Counted from the first letter of the stretch, positions 8,982 through 19,197 are shown. The stretch: DNA of 64,000 nt from 66-474 sp051954935 (GCA_051954935.1 JBQCHG010000024.1:1-64000); one strand, 5' to 3'. The notes: generated from the sequence alone by a model not told the origin. Numbers and translations are program-made.

Positions 8982-10160
8982 ATGTCCGATTCCGTCGTGA
9001 TCGTAGGTGCCAAGCGCACCGCGATCGGTTCTTTCCTCGGCCAGTTCACCGGCGTTCCGACACCCACGCTGGGTGCCACCGCCATTCGCGCCGCGTTGCA
9101 GCAATCCGGAATCGCGCCCGCCGACGTCTCGGAAGTCTTCATGGGCTGCGTGCTGCCCGCGAACCTGGGCCAGGCTCCCGCGCGCCAGGCCTCGCTCGGC
9201 GCCGGCCTACCGGTTTCGACCGGCTGCACCACCGTCAACAAGGTGTGCGGTTCGGGCATGAAGGCGATCATGCTGGGGCACGACCTGATCAAGGCCGGTT
9301 CCGCGCAGGTCGTGGTCGCCGGCGGCATGGAATCCATGACCAACGCGCCGCACATGGTTGCCGCACGCACGGGCATCCGCTACGGCGATGCGCCGCTGGT
9401 GGACCACATGGCATGGGACGGCCTGACCAATCCGTATGACGGCCGCGCGATGGGCGTATTCGCCGAGCAGTGCGTGGACAAGTATTCGTTCACCCGCGAA
9501 GAACAGGATGCGTTCTCCGCAGAGTCGGTGAAGCGGGCGCTGGCCGCCCAGCAATCAGGCGTACTGAAGGATGAGATCGCGCCGGTCACGGTGAAGGGCC
9601 GCAAGGGCGAAACCGTTGTTGATACCGACGAAGAGCCCGCGCGCTGCGATCTTTCGAAGATCCCGACGCTGAAACCCGCGTTCAAGAAGGAAGGCGGCAG
9701 CGTGACCGCGGCGAGTTCGTCCAAGATTTCCGACGGCGCGGCGGCCACGGTGCTGATCGGCGAAGCCGAAGCCAAACGCCGCGGCCTGCAGCCGCTCGGC
9801 CGAATCGTGGCGCACGCCACGCATTCGCAGGAGCCGGAAGGTTTCACCACGGCACCCGTGCATGCGATCCGCAAGCTGCTCGAGAAGACCGGCTGGAAGA
9901 TCGAGGACGTGGATCTGTTCGAGATCAACGAGGCGTTTGCCGTGGTCGCGATGGCGCCAATACGCGAATTGGGCATCCCTCACGGGAAGCTCAACGTCAA
10001 CGGCGGTGCCTGCGCGCTGGGTCACCCGATCGGGGCGACGGGTGCGCGGCTGGTAGTCAGCCTGCTGAATGCGATGCGCGTGCGCGGCGTCAAGCGCGGC
10101 GTGGCGGCGCTTTGCATCGGCGGCGGCGAGGCCACCGCAATTGCGCTCGAACGCGAATAG
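8982..10160 (+). CDS. Acetyl-CoA C-acetyltransferase (thiolase, 392 aa)
   Basis: Biosynthetic-type thiolase joining or cleaving acetoacetyl-CoA and acetyl-CoA. The nucleophile Cys is in NKVCGSGMKAI (about residue 90), the second catalytic pair in EINEAFAVV and CALGHPIGATGAR, and the C-terminal CIGGGEATA completes the family signature. Length is typical (about 392). It can use the acetoacetate-derived end product of the leucine route after CoA activation; no CoA-transferase is seen in the window. It is divergent from the autotransporter gene, with 151 bp between the two starts. Confidence 0.93.
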   Translation: MSDSVVIVGAKRTAIGSFLGQFTGVPTPTLGATAIRAALQQSGIAPADVSEVFMGCVLPANLGQAPARQASLGAGLPVSTGCTTVNKVCGSGMKAIMLGHDLIKAGSAQVVVAGGMESMTNAPHMVAARTGIRYGDAPLVDHMAWDGLTNPYDGRAMGVFAEQCVDKYSFTREEQDAFSAESVKRALAAQQSGVLKDEIAPVTVKGRKGETVVDTDEEPARCDLSKIPTLKPAFKKEGGSVTAASSSKISDGAAATVLIGEAEAKRRGLQPLGRIVAHATHSQEPEGFTTAPVHAIRKLLEKTGWKIEDVDLFEINEAFAVVAMAPIRELGIPHGKLNVNGGACALGHPIGATGARLVVSLLNAMRVRGVKRGVAALCIGGGEATAIALERE

Positions 10161-10224
10161 ATGATCGCCGTCTGAATGCCGGTGCAATTGTTTCAGTCAC
10201 CAGTAGCGGTTTTTTCGTATTCGC

Positions 10225-10261
10225 GGTTTAATGTTAGGGCCAAATTCATTGGCATCCACGG
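10225..10261 (+). promoter_or_regulatory. Leader element shared by the two small lipoprotein genes, copy 1
   Basis: The tract from GGTTTAAT at 10225 to TTGGCATCCACGG at 10249-10261 is repeated with changes before the next gene (10658-10692). In both places the TTGGCATCCA core lies about 30 bp before the ATG. It may be a common promoter or leader. Confidence 0.5.
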
Positions 10262-10277
10262 CTCGGAGACTTTTCCC

Positions 10278-10529
10278 ATGAAATTGACTCGTATCGTTCT
10301 TGCGTCGGCACTGGTTGTCGCACTCGGCGCGTGCAGTGGCAACAATGGGCAGAATGAAAATGGTGCTGCCACCCCGGCGACCACTGCCGCTCCGGCTACG
10401 GCCAGCACCGCACCTGCGGCGCCGGCGCCGGCGTCCACGGCAATGAAGCCGCCGGCCGCTTCGACTGCAGCAGCCCCGGCTGCGCCATCGACGGCAGCCA
10501 AGCCAGCCAAGACCTCCAGCGGCGGCTGA
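10278..10529 (+). CDS. Small Ala/Pro/Thr-rich lipoprotein (83 aa)
   Basis: Predicted membrane-anchored lipoprotein of unknown role. The signal peptide MKLTRIVLASALVVALGAC ends in a lipobox (LGAC, lipidated Cys19). The mature part is low-complexity Ala/Pro/Thr/Ser with two lysine-bearing patches (AMKPPAAS, AAKPAKTSSGG), resembling a flexible wall-spanning tether. ATG 10278 has CGGAGA upstream; longer in-frame starts would bury the signal peptide. The signal peptide and leader closely resemble those of the gene at 10711, but the mature parts do not, so the pair probably arose by duplication. A strong terminator follows. Confidence 0.8.
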   Translation: MKLTRIVLASALVVALGACSGNNGQNENGAATPATTAAPATASTAPAAPAPASTAMKPPAASTAAAPAAPSTAAKPAKTSSGG

Positions 10530-10555
10530 TAGCTGTACGAAGCAGTTGTTCCCGG

Positions 10556-10592
10556 ATCGCGCGCGTTGCATGCAGCGCGCGCGATTTTTTTT
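10556..10592 (+). terminator. Rho-independent terminator
   Basis: Stem ATCGCGCGC/GCGCGCGAT (10556-10564, 10577-10585) is followed by eight T residues. Confidence 0.9.
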
Positions 10593-10657
10593 GGCCTCTC
10601 ACCTGTATGGTCGCCGTCCGGAAGCATTCGCCGATATGGCAATGGCGCATGCATTCC

Positions 10658-10692
10658 GATTTAATAGCCGCGCCAGATTTTGGCATCCATGG
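10658..10692 (+). promoter_or_regulatory. Leader element shared by the two small lipoprotein genes, copy 2
   Basis: GATTTAAT at 10658 and TTGGCATCCATGG at 10680-10692 match the element at 10225-10261, with a shorter middle. The core lies 31 bp before the next ATG. Confidence 0.5.
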
Positions 10693-10710
10693 CAATCAGG
10701 AGAGCGTTAG

Positions 10711-11103
10711 ATGAAGTTCACCCGCACCCTTCTCGCTTCCGCGCTGGTATTGGCGTTGGCTGCATGCAGCAACCCGTCCGACAAGGCGCAGGATGCCCAG
10801 CAATCCGCGGCCGACGCGCAGCAATCCGCGCAGGAGGCCCAGCAGGCTGCCGACCAGAGCCAGAGCCCGGCCGCCAACCAGGCCGCCTCGCAGGCGCAGC
10901 AGTCGGCCGACCAGGCTGCCGCGGATGCCCAGCAGGCGCAGCAGGACAGCGCGAATGCAATGCAGCCGAGCGGCCAGACCGCCGGCAGCGCGGCCGACGC
11001 CGCCGCGCAGGCCACCGACAACGCTTCGGCTTCCGCAGATCAGGCCAAGGACAATGCCGAAGCCGCGAAGGAGGCCGCCAAAGGCAGCAGCAGCGGCCAC
11101 TGA
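10711..11103 (+). CDS. Small Ala/Gln-rich coiled-coil lipoprotein (130 aa)
   Basis: Predicted lipoprotein of unknown role. The signal peptide MKFTRTLLASALVLALAAC ends in a lipobox (LAAC, Cys19). The mature chain is almost entirely Ala, Gln, Asp and Ser in a heptad-like pattern (repeated DAQQSA, QQAADQ, AADAQQAQQ), which should form a long amphipathic helix or coiled coil, somewhat like Lpp- or Alr-type envelope spacers. It ends in SSSGH. The start at 10711 is set by the signal peptide; GGAGAG lies about ten bases upstream. It has its own terminator, so the two adjacent lipoprotein genes look like separate transcription units. Confidence 0.8.
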   Translation: MKFTRTLLASALVLALAACSNPSDKAQDAQQSAADAQQSAQEAQQAADQSQSPAANQAASQAQQSADQAAADAQQAQQDSANAMQPSGQTAGSAADAAAQATDNASASADQAKDNAEAAKEAAKGSSSGH

Positions 11104-11123
11104 TCCCCGTTCCTCGCGTCAAG

Positions 11124-11156
11124 AAAAAACCGGTCGCCCGAGGCGGCCGGTTTTTT
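11124..11156 (+). terminator. Rho-independent terminator
   Basis: A 15-bp stem (AAAAAACCGGTCGCC at 11124-11138 pairing to 11142-11156, one wobble pair, triloop) ends in six T residues. The A and T flanks make it potentially bidirectional. Confidence 0.9.
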
Positions 11157-11220
11157 GATGGCTGGCACAAAGCCGTGCGCTTGTGTTTGCATGCAACGTC
11201 GCCCGTAATGGACCTCCGGC

Positions 11221-12828
11221 ATGCCTGTCCTCGAATCCCGCATTGATGCAAGGACCACTGAGTTCCGCGCCAACGCGGATCGCCTGCAGGCACTTGTCGC
11301 CGATCTGAAAGAGCAGCTGGAGCGTGCGGCGGCCGGCGGCGGAGAAAAAGCGCGCGAGAAGCACGTCGCGCGCGGCAAGCTTCTGCCGCGAGAGCGCATC
11401 CGCGCCCTGCTCGATCCGGGTTCGCCGTTCCTGGAGCTGTCGCCACTGGCCGCACATGGAATGTACGACGACGCCGCGCCGGCAGCGGGTCTCATCACCG
11501 GCATCGGCCGCGTACACGGGCAGGAAGTCGTGGTCGTCGCCAACGATGCCACGGTGAAAGGCGGCACGTATTTCCCGATGACCGTGAAGAAGCACCTGCG
11601 CGCGCAGGAAGTGGCGCTGGAGAATCGCCTGCCCTGCGTGTATCTGGTGGATTCCGGCGGAGCGTTCCTGCCGATGCAGGACGAGGTATTCCCGGACAAG
11701 GAACACTTCGGCCGCATCTTCTACAACCAGGCCCGCATGTCCTCGCTCGGCATCGCCCAGGTCGCGGTGGTGATGGGCTCCTGCACCGCCGGGGGCGCCT
11801 ACGTGCCGGCCATGAGCGACGAGACGATCATCGTCAAGCAGCAGGGCACGATCTTCCTCGGCGGCCCACCGCTGGTGAAAGCCGCGACCGGCGAAGTGGT
11901 GGATGCCGAAGCGCTCGGTGGCGCGGACGTCCATACGTCCATTTCGGGCGTGGCCGATCATTACGCCGAAAACGACGCACACGCGCTCGGCATCGCCCGC
12001 GACATCGTCGCCAACCTCAATCGCAGGAAAATGATTTCGCTGGAACGGCGCGACACGCGCGAACCCAAATACGCGGCCAGCGAACTCTACGGCGTGATCC
12101 CGCAGGACACCCGCCTGCCCTTCGACGTGCGCGAGGTGATCGCGCGGATCGTGGACGGATCGGAATTCCACGAGTTCAAGGCACGCTACGGCAAGACGCT
12201 GGTCACCGGTTTCGCGCACATCCACGGCTATCCGGTCGGCATCATCGCCAACAACGGCATCCTGTTCTCCGAGAGCGCGCTCAAGGGCACGCACTTCATC
12301 GAGCTGTGCAACCAGCGCGGCGTGCCGCTGGTGTTCCTGCAGAACATCACCGGCTTCATGGTGGGCAAGAAGTACGAGCAGGCGGGCATCGCCAAGGACG
12401 GCGCCAAGATGGTGACCGCGGTGGCGTGCACTTCGGTGCCGAAGTTCACGGTCATCATCGGCGGCAGTTTCGGCGCCGGCAATTACGCCATGTGCGGCCG
12501 TGCCTACGGCGCGCGCTTCCTGTGGATGTGGCCGAACTCTCGCATCAGCGTGATGGGCGGCGAGCAGGCCGCATCCGTGCTCGCCACGGTCAAGCGCGAC
12601 GGCATCGAGGCCGCCGGCAAGTCATGGCCGAAGGACGAGGAAGAAGCGTTCAAGTCGCCGATCCGCGAGCAATACGAGCGCCAAGGCCATCCGTATTACG
12701 CCACCGCCCGTTTGTGGGACGACGGGGTCATCGACCCGGCCGACACCCGCCGCGTGCTGGGACTCGCAATCTCCGCCTCGCTCAATGCGCCGATCGAGGA
12801 GGCGCGGTACGGCGTATTCCGGATGTAG
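11221..12828 (+). CDS. liuB: Methylcrotonyl-CoA carboxylase, carboxyltransferase (beta) subunit (535 aa)
   Basis: Transfers carboxyl from biotin to 3-methylcrotonyl-CoA to give 3-methylglutaconyl-CoA. Two crotonase-like halves are seen: the N half with LPCVYLVDSGGAFLP and GSCTAGGAYVPAMSDE, and the C half with LVFLQNITGFMVGKKYE and GGSFGAGNYAMCGRAY. The glycine-rich loops build the CoA and biotin oxyanion sites. The DSGGAFLPMQ wording and 535-residue length favour methylcrotonyl- over propionyl-CoA carboxylase. Its partner, the biotinylated subunit, is at 15882, separated by a divergent three-gene operon; this split is unusual for liu clusters. Confidence 0.93.
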   Translation: MPVLESRIDARTTEFRANADRLQALVADLKEQLERAAAGGGEKAREKHVARGKLLPRERIRALLDPGSPFLELSPLAAHGMYDDAAPAAGLITGIGRVHGQEVVVVANDATVKGGTYFPMTVKKHLRAQEVALENRLPCVYLVDSGGAFLPMQDEVFPDKEHFGRIFYNQARMSSLGIAQVAVVMGSCTAGGAYVPAMSDETIIVKQQGTIFLGGPPLVKAATGEVVDAEALGGADVHTSISGVADHYAENDAHALGIARDIVANLNRRKMISLERRDTREPKYAASELYGVIPQDTRLPFDVREVIARIVDGSEFHEFKARYGKTLVTGFAHIHGYPVGIIANNGILFSESALKGTHFIELCNQRGVPLVFLQNITGFMVGKKYEQAGIAKDGAKMVTAVACTSVPKFTVIIGGSFGAGNYAMCGRAYGARFLWMWPNSRISVMGGEQAASVLATVKRDGIEAAGKSWPKDEEEAFKSPIREQYERQGHPYYATARLWDDGVIDPADTRRVLGLAISASLNAPIEEARYGVFRM

Positions 12829-12840
12829 GAGCGCTTTGCT

Positions 12841-13635
12841 CTAAAAGAACTCGTACTCGAGCTGCATCCGGACTGTCGTGTTCGGTGTTTCGCGGGTCAG
12901 GCCACCCAGCAGCGCCGCGTTGTACTTCAGTTTCTTTCCATTGCCGAGATTGGCCACGCCGAAGAACGCCGGACCGAGCTTGAGTTCCTGCGAGTGCAGG
13001 TGCGCCGGATCGCCCAGGGATCCGAATGCCTGAAGGCCAGGTTGGAACTGCGGATGCAGGTTGTATTTCCATTGGGCCTGGAAGACGAGCTCGTTGCGTG
13101 AACCGCCTTCGCCCTCATCGGCGCCGGCACCGTCGGCCAGCGCGCTCAGGCGCCGCTCGAGATAAATGTTGAGGTTTGTCTGCGTGTGCGTGGTTTCGGT
13201 CTGGAACATCGGGCCAAGCACTGCGGTATTCACGTTCTCGAGCCGGTTGTGTTCCAGCTCGGCGAAGATGCCCATGTCCAGCCAGTGCTCGCCATGCTCG
13301 GTGAGCTGGAAGATGTTCTCGAACTCGTATTCCTCGATATGCCCCACGTGCCCCGGCACCTGCGAATACTCGGCCTCGAATTCGACGCCCCAGCGCGGGG
13401 CCAGTCCATAGCCGATTGCGATCTTGGATGCGCGCTCGCCTTCGTCGCGATTGCCCCAGTCCTGCACACCGGCCTTCAATTCCAGCTCCCACTCGCGGTA
13501 ATCCACGATCGGCGTGTAGATGGTTCCGGCCGGCCCTGCGTGCGCGTGCGGTACCGCGCCGATCAACGAGCCCACTCCCATCGCCGCCGCGAGCGCGGCG
13601 GGCGCAAAACGAAACTTTCCAGGCGAACGTGTCAC
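12841..13635 (-). CDS. Putative outer-membrane protein linked to the FTR1 operon (264 aa)
   Basis: Function not recognised. A cleavable signal peptide (cleavage after HAHA, about residue 31) is followed by alternating polar/aromatic segments typical of a small beta-barrel (YREWELELKAGVQDW, WKYNLHPQFQPGLQAFG), ending in LEYEFF with the C-terminal Phe expected of barrels. GTG 13635 is preferred because AAAGGAG lies six bases upstream and the signal peptide starts there. It is the last gene after the cupredoxin and FTR1 genes and converges with liuB, leaving only 12 bp. A role in outer-membrane passage of iron or another metal is inference from position. Confidence 0.7.
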   Translation of the reverse strand: MTRSPGKFRFAPAALAAAMGVGSLIGAVPHAHAGPAGTIYTPIVDYREWELELKAGVQDWGNRDEGERASKIAIGYGLAPRWGVEFEAEYSQVPGHVGHIEEYEFENIFQLTEHGEHWLDMGIFAELEHNRLENVNTAVLGPMFQTETTHTQTNLNIYLERRLSALADGAGADEGEGGSRNELVFQAQWKYNLHPQFQPGLQAFGSLGDPAHLHSQELKLGPAFFGVANLGNGKKLKYNAALLGGLTRETPNTTVRMQLEYEFF

Positions 13636-13759
13636 GGAATGCTCCTTTCTTGATTTGAGTTTTCGTAGTTCGGGACATCCGTTTCCCCGGATCCAGGCAC
13701 ACACGCGCCCTGCCCGGTGCCATCGGCATCAGGCGATGATCGAACGCGAACGAAGAATC

Positions 13760-14602
13760 TCAGGCGGTGCTGCGGGTTGTTTCCGCCGATGCGGCGCGGG
13801 GCGACGGCCGCGTACTCATGCGCATGCCGATCAGCAGCAGGACCACCACCACGAGCCAGAACGCGATCTGGATACCGGCAGGATGCGCGTCGTAACCGAT
13901 CAACACATGCAGGGCCTGGCCGATCACCGAGCCGTTGCCGAGCAACGCCGAGGTGTTCCAGACCTGGTTGCCCAACGCAGGTATCCAGTTGGCCTGCAGC
14001 AGGAAGCGCGCACCGGTGGACGCCAGCCCCGCGGCCAGCAGAACCAACATCCAGTTGGTCGCGGTGAAGAAATAGCGCAGCGGGATGCGCAGCAATCCGA
14101 AATACAACGCGAAGCCGACCGCCACGCCACCGGCAATGCCGAGCGGAATGCCGCTGACCAGGCCGCCCACCCCGGCGCCGCCGGCGGCCATGCCGTACAG
14201 GAACAGCACGATTTCGGAGCCTTCGCGCAGCACCGCCAGCGCGACCACCGCGAACAGCATGCTCAACGAGCTGGAGCCCGCCTTCACCGCGCCGCCGACC
14301 GCCTGCATGTGCTGCACCAGTTCGCGCGCGTGACTGGACATCCAGATCACGTGCCAGGCGATCATCAGCACCGCCGCGAACAGCACGCCCGCGTTGAACA
14401 GCTCCTGCCCGGAACCGTTCACGGCTTCCGCGATCGCGCCGGCGCACAGCGCCACCACTACCGCGCCGAACACGCCCAGGGCGATGCCACCGCTGATGTA
14501 GGTGCCGCGTCGCGCCACGCCGCGCGTGGCGGCAGCGACGATGGAAACGATCAGTGCCGCTTCGAGCACTTCACGGAAGACCAGCAGGGCGACGCCGAGC
14601 AT
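13760..14602 (-). CDS. FTR1-family iron permease (280 aa)
   Basis: Inner-membrane permease of the FTR1/EfeU family, which takes up ferric or oxidised ferrous iron. Seven hydrophobic helices can be traced. The two family REXXE iron-binding motifs are present: REVLE in helix 1 (about residues 10-14) and REGSE in helix 4 (about residues 127-131). A cytosolic Ser/Arg/Thr-rich tail ends the protein. Its start (ATG 14602, MLGVALLVFREVLE) lies 20 bp after the cupredoxin gene, so the two are probably cotranscribed. The classical EfeB peroxidase and the EfeO M75 domain are not present nearby. Confidence 0.88.
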   Translation of the reverse strand: MLGVALLVFREVLEAALIVSIVAAATRGVARRGTYISGGIALGVFGAVVVALCAGAIAEAVNGSGQELFNAGVLFAAVLMIAWHVIWMSSHARELVQHMQAVGGAVKAGSSSLSMLFAVVALAVLREGSEIVLFLYGMAAGGAGVGGLVSGIPLGIAGGVAVGFALYFGLLRIPLRYFFTATNWMLVLLAAGLASTGARFLLQANWIPALGNQVWNTSALLGNGSVIGQALHVLIGYDAHPAGIQIAFWLVVVVLLLIGMRMSTRPSPRAASAETTRSTA

Positions 14603-14622
14603 GCGTTTATTCCCTCAATCGA

Positions 14623-14955
14623 TCACTGCACGACCAGCACGCCGTTGCCGGTGTCCTGGTGGAAATCGTCGAAGAACTTGTAATGGCCCTTGTCCAGCGG
14701 ACCGATGAACACCGTGACTTCGCTGTTGGGCAGCACGATTTTTTCGCGATTGAATTCGTTGCTCTCGAACTCGGATGGCGTGGAATCCTGATTGCTGACC
14801 ACCACCTTGAATTTGGTGTTGGCCGGCACCGTCAGCTCGGCCGGCTGGAATTTGTGATCCTTGATGACCAGCTTGTATTCCGGCAGTTCGGCGGCTCCCG
14901 CCGCTCCCGCAACCAGGCTCAAGGCAATCAGTCCGGCAACAAGATCCCGCTTCAT
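14623..14955 (-). CDS. Periplasmic cupredoxin-fold protein (110 aa)
   Basis: Exported single-domain cupredoxin like the N-terminal domain of EfeO and partners of FTR1 permeases. A signal peptide (cleavage after GAAGA, about residue 22) is followed by the beta-sandwich KLVIKDHKFQPAELTVPANTKFKVVVSN and a C-terminal strand with FHQDTGNGVLVV. The mature part lacks cysteine, so a classical type-1 blue-copper site is absent. His residues (DHKF, GHYKF, FHQDT) and acidic ones could bind copper or iron as in P19/EfeO-type partners. ATG 14955 has GGGAG ten bases upstream. It is the first gene of the operon, just behind a likely Fur site. Confidence 0.85.
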   Translation of the reverse strand: MKRDLVAGLIALSLVAGAAGAAELPEYKLVIKDHKFQPAELTVPANTKFKVVVSNQDSTPSEFESNEFNREKIVLPNSEVTVFIGPLDKGHYKFFDDFHQDTGNGVLVVQ

Positions 14956-14982
14956 GGACCACGTACTCCCATTGGACGATGT

Positions 14983-15001
14983 GGAAATGATAATGGTTCT
15001 C
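14983..15001. promoter_or_regulatory. Probable Fur box
   Basis: The 19-mer at 14983-15001 matches the classical Fur consensus at 14 of 19 positions, and 14988-15002 reads as a 7-1-7 inverted repeat (TGATAAT, G, GTTCTCA; 5 of 7 symmetric). It lies 28 bp before the cupredoxin start and about 70 bp before liuC, so it could repress the iron operon and possibly affect the divergent gene. Confidence 0.7.
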
Positions 15002-15072
15002 ATTTAGCTTCGCAAGCGGGGTTCGTGCGGGCATCAACGGGTATCATCGCGGGATTGCCGCAGGGAACAGCG

Positions 15073-15879
15073 ATGAGTGACCCCATTTTGCTGGCGCGCC
15101 GGGGCGCGCTGGCCGAAATCACCCTGAACCGCCCGCAGGTGCACAACGCCTTCGACGACGCGCTGGTCGCCGCCCTGCAGGCCGCCCTGGACCAAGTCGT
15201 CCACGATGAACAGGTACGTTTCGTGCTGCTGACCGGCGCGGGCAAGAGCTTTTCCGCGGGCGCCGACCTCAACTGGATGCGCGGCATGGCGCAGGCCAGC
15301 GAGGCCGAGAACCGCGCCGATTCGCTGCGGCTGGCCGCACTGATGCGCACCCTGAATTTCTTCCCCAAGCCCACGATCGCGCGCGTCAATGGCTCGGCCT
15401 ACGGCGGCGGCGTGGGCCTGGTGGCGTGCTGCGACATCGCCATCGGCGCGCAGGGCGCGAAATTCTCCCTGAGCGAAGTGAAGCTCGGCCTGGTGCCGGC
15501 GGTGATCTCGCCTTACGTGATCGCCGCCATCGGCGCGCGGCATGCGCGGCGGCTGTTCGTCACCGGTGAAATCATCGACGCAGAGCACGCGGCCCGGATC
15601 GGGCTGCTGCACGAGGCTGTTCCGGCGGATGAACTCGATACTGTCGTTGACCGCGTGGTGCATTTCCTTTCCAAGGGCGGCCCATTGGCGCAACGCGAAG
15701 CCAAGCATCTCGCCTTGCATGTGAGCGGCATGGATGCGGATGCGGCGGCCGCGATGGACGCGCGAAACGCGGAACTGATCGCCAGGCTGCGGGTGTCGGA
15801 AGAGGGCCAGCATGGCCTCGGCGCCTTCCTCGACAAGCGCGCGCCGCGCTGGGCCGCACAGGACACGGAGAATCCTTGA
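15073..15879 (+). CDS. liuC: Methylglutaconyl-CoA hydratase / enoyl-CoA hydratase family (268 aa)
   Basis: Crotonase-fold enzyme hydrating 3-methylglutaconyl-CoA to HMG-CoA. Signatures are the first oxyanion loop GAGKSFSAGADLNWM (about residues 60-75) and the second SAYGGGVGLVACCDIAI, followed by SLSEVKLGLVPAVI, which carries the catalytic-position Glu. The assignment to this substrate rests on context: the MCC alpha gene begins three bases after its stop and HMG-CoA lyase follows. ATG 15073 has CAGGGA just upstream and gives family length; the frame is open further left but that part is antisense to the cupredoxin gene. Confidence 0.88.
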   Translation: MSDPILLARRGALAEITLNRPQVHNAFDDALVAALQAALDQVVHDEQVRFVLLTGAGKSFSAGADLNWMRGMAQASEAENRADSLRLAALMRTLNFFPKPTIARVNGSAYGGGVGLVACCDIAIGAQGAKFSLSEVKLGLVPAVISPYVIAAIGARHARRLFVTGEIIDAEHAARIGLLHEAVPADELDTVVDRVVHFLSKGGPLAQREAKHLALHVSGMDADAAAAMDARNAELIARLRVSEEGQHGLGAFLDKRAPRWAAQDTENP

Positions 15880-15881
15880 GC

Positions 15882-17882
<2,001 letters not shown>

Positions 17883-17890
17883 ACGAACCC

Positions 17891-18193
17891 ATGATCGCGA
17901 CCGTGTGGCGCTTCCGCGTGAAATCCGACACGATCGAGATTTGCGAGCGCGCGTACGGCCCTCACGGCGATTGGGCCCGACTGTTCACGCAAACGGAAGG
18001 CTTCATCGGCACGGAACTGCTGAAGCTGGAAACGGAACCGGGCCTGTATCTCACGATCGATCGTTGGCGCGGGAAGGCGCGGTTCGAACGCGCCAAGGCA
18101 CGGATGGCCGCCGAATACGCCGAGCTTGATCGACGCTTCGAAGCCTACACCTTGGAAGAATCCTGGCTCGGCCTTTACGCGATTGCAGAATGA
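17891..18193 (+). CDS. Dimeric alpha-beta barrel (ABM-like) protein (100 aa)
   Basis: Small single-domain protein with the antibiotic-biosynthesis-monooxygenase/dimeric alpha-beta barrel pattern (ATVWRFRVK, EGFIGTELLKL, LYLTIDRWRGKARFERAK). The domain covers heme-degrading and quinol monooxygenases but also many proteins without known activity, and no catalytic residue can be assigned here. It starts eight bases after liuD and its ATGA overlaps the liuE start, so it is a translated member of the leucine operon. A role in that pathway is possible but unproven. Confidence 0.75.
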   Translation: MIATVWRFRVKSDTIEICERAYGPHGDWARLFTQTEGFIGTELLKLETEPGLYLTIDRWRGKARFERAKARMAAEYAELDRRFEAYTLEESWLGLYAIAE

Positions 18194-19098
18194 GTTCCCC
18201 CTCCCTCATCCCGAATGCGGTGCGCATGGTCGAGGTCGGCCCGCGCGACGGCCTGCAGAACGAAAAGACGATCGTGCCCACGCCGGTGAAGATCGAACTG
18301 ATCAACCGGCTGTCCGCCTGCGGCTTGCGCACCATCGAGGCGACCAGCTTCGTCAGCCCGAAATGGATTCCGCAACTGGCCGATGCCGCCGAAGTGTATG
18401 CCGGCATCGAGAAGAAACCGGGCGTGGCCTATCCGACGCTCGTTCCCAACGAACAGGGCTACGAACGCGCGCGCGCCGTGGGCGTCAGCGAGATCGCGGT
18501 GTTCACCGCGGCATCGGAAGCGTTCAACCGCAAGAACATCAATGCTTCCATCGACGAATCCATCGAGCGCTTCGTGCCGGTGATGCAGCGCGCAAGGGCC
18601 GATGGCGTTCGCGTGCGCGGCTACGTCTCCACCGTGCTCGGCTGCCCGTACCAGGGCGAAGTACCGCTGGCCGACGTGGTGCACGTCGCGCAGCGATTGC
18701 ACGAGCTGGGTTGCTATGAGGTCTCGCTGGGCGACACCATCGGCGTGGGGACGCCGGACAAGGCTCGCGCGATGTTGCGCGCGGTGGCGGAGCAGGTGCC
18801 GATCTCGGCATTGGCCGTGCACTTCCACGACACCTATGGCCAGGCGCTCGCGAACATCCTCGCCTGCCTCGAGGAAGGCGTGAGCGTCGTGGACAGTTCC
18901 GTTTCCGGCACCGGCGGCTGCCCTTACGCGCACGGCGCGACCGGCAACGTGGCCAGCGAGGACGTGGCCTACATGCTGGCCGGCATGGGCATCGAAACCG
19001 GCGTGGACCAAGAGGCCCTGATCGAAACCGGGCTGTGGCTCTCGGCACAATTGGGGCATCCCACCGGCAGCCGCGTGGTGCGCGCGCAGAAGGGTTGA
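18190..19098 (+). CDS. liuE: Hydroxymethylglutaryl-CoA lyase (302 aa)
   Basis: TIM-barrel lyase splitting HMG-CoA into acetoacetate and acetyl-CoA, the last step of leucine breakdown. It shows the HMGL-like start VEVGPRDGLQNEK (metal and substrate residues), LGDTIGVGTP, AVHFHDTYGQALAN (metal-binding histidines) and the family signature SVSGTGGCPYAHGATGNVASED region near residue 235, which holds the catalytic Cys loop. Length matches the bacterial enzyme. Its start overlaps the preceding stop by four bases; a weak terminator with T runs follows. Confidence 0.95.
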   Translation: MSSPSLIPNAVRMVEVGPRDGLQNEKTIVPTPVKIELINRLSACGLRTIEATSFVSPKWIPQLADAAEVYAGIEKKPGVAYPTLVPNEQGYERARAVGVSEIAVFTAASEAFNRKNINASIDESIERFVPVMQRARADGVRVRGYVSTVLGCPYQGEVPLADVVHVAQRLHELGCYEVSLGDTIGVGTPDKARAMLRAVAEQVPISALAVHFHDTYGQALANILACLEEGVSVVDSSVSGTGGCPYAHGATGNVASEDVAYMLAGMGIETGVDQEALIETGLWLSAQLGHPTGSRVVRAQKG

Positions 19099-19135
19099 AT
19101 CCGTGCGCGAACGTATTCTTTGCACGGCACCATTT
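19099..19135 (+). terminator. Probable terminator after liuE
   Basis: CCGTGC (19099-19104) pairs with GCACGG (19120-19125), followed by CACCATTTTT. A run of eleven T residues lies at 19139-19149. The stem is only 6 bp with a 15-nt loop. Confidence 0.55.
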
Positions 19136-19162
19136 TTAACTTTTTTTTTGCATCATTAGGCG

Positions 19163-19197
19163 CACGCTTGCAGGCGTGAGTGCCGGGTATCCGGCAC
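19163..19197 (+). promoter_or_regulatory. Two leader hairpins before the GGDEF/EAL gene
   Basis: CACGC/GCGTG (19163-19178) and GTGCCGG/CCGGCAC (19180-19197, GTAT loop) stack directly before the Shine-Dalgarno AGGGGGC. They could tune translation. I see no known c-di-GMP riboswitch motif. Confidence 0.4.
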
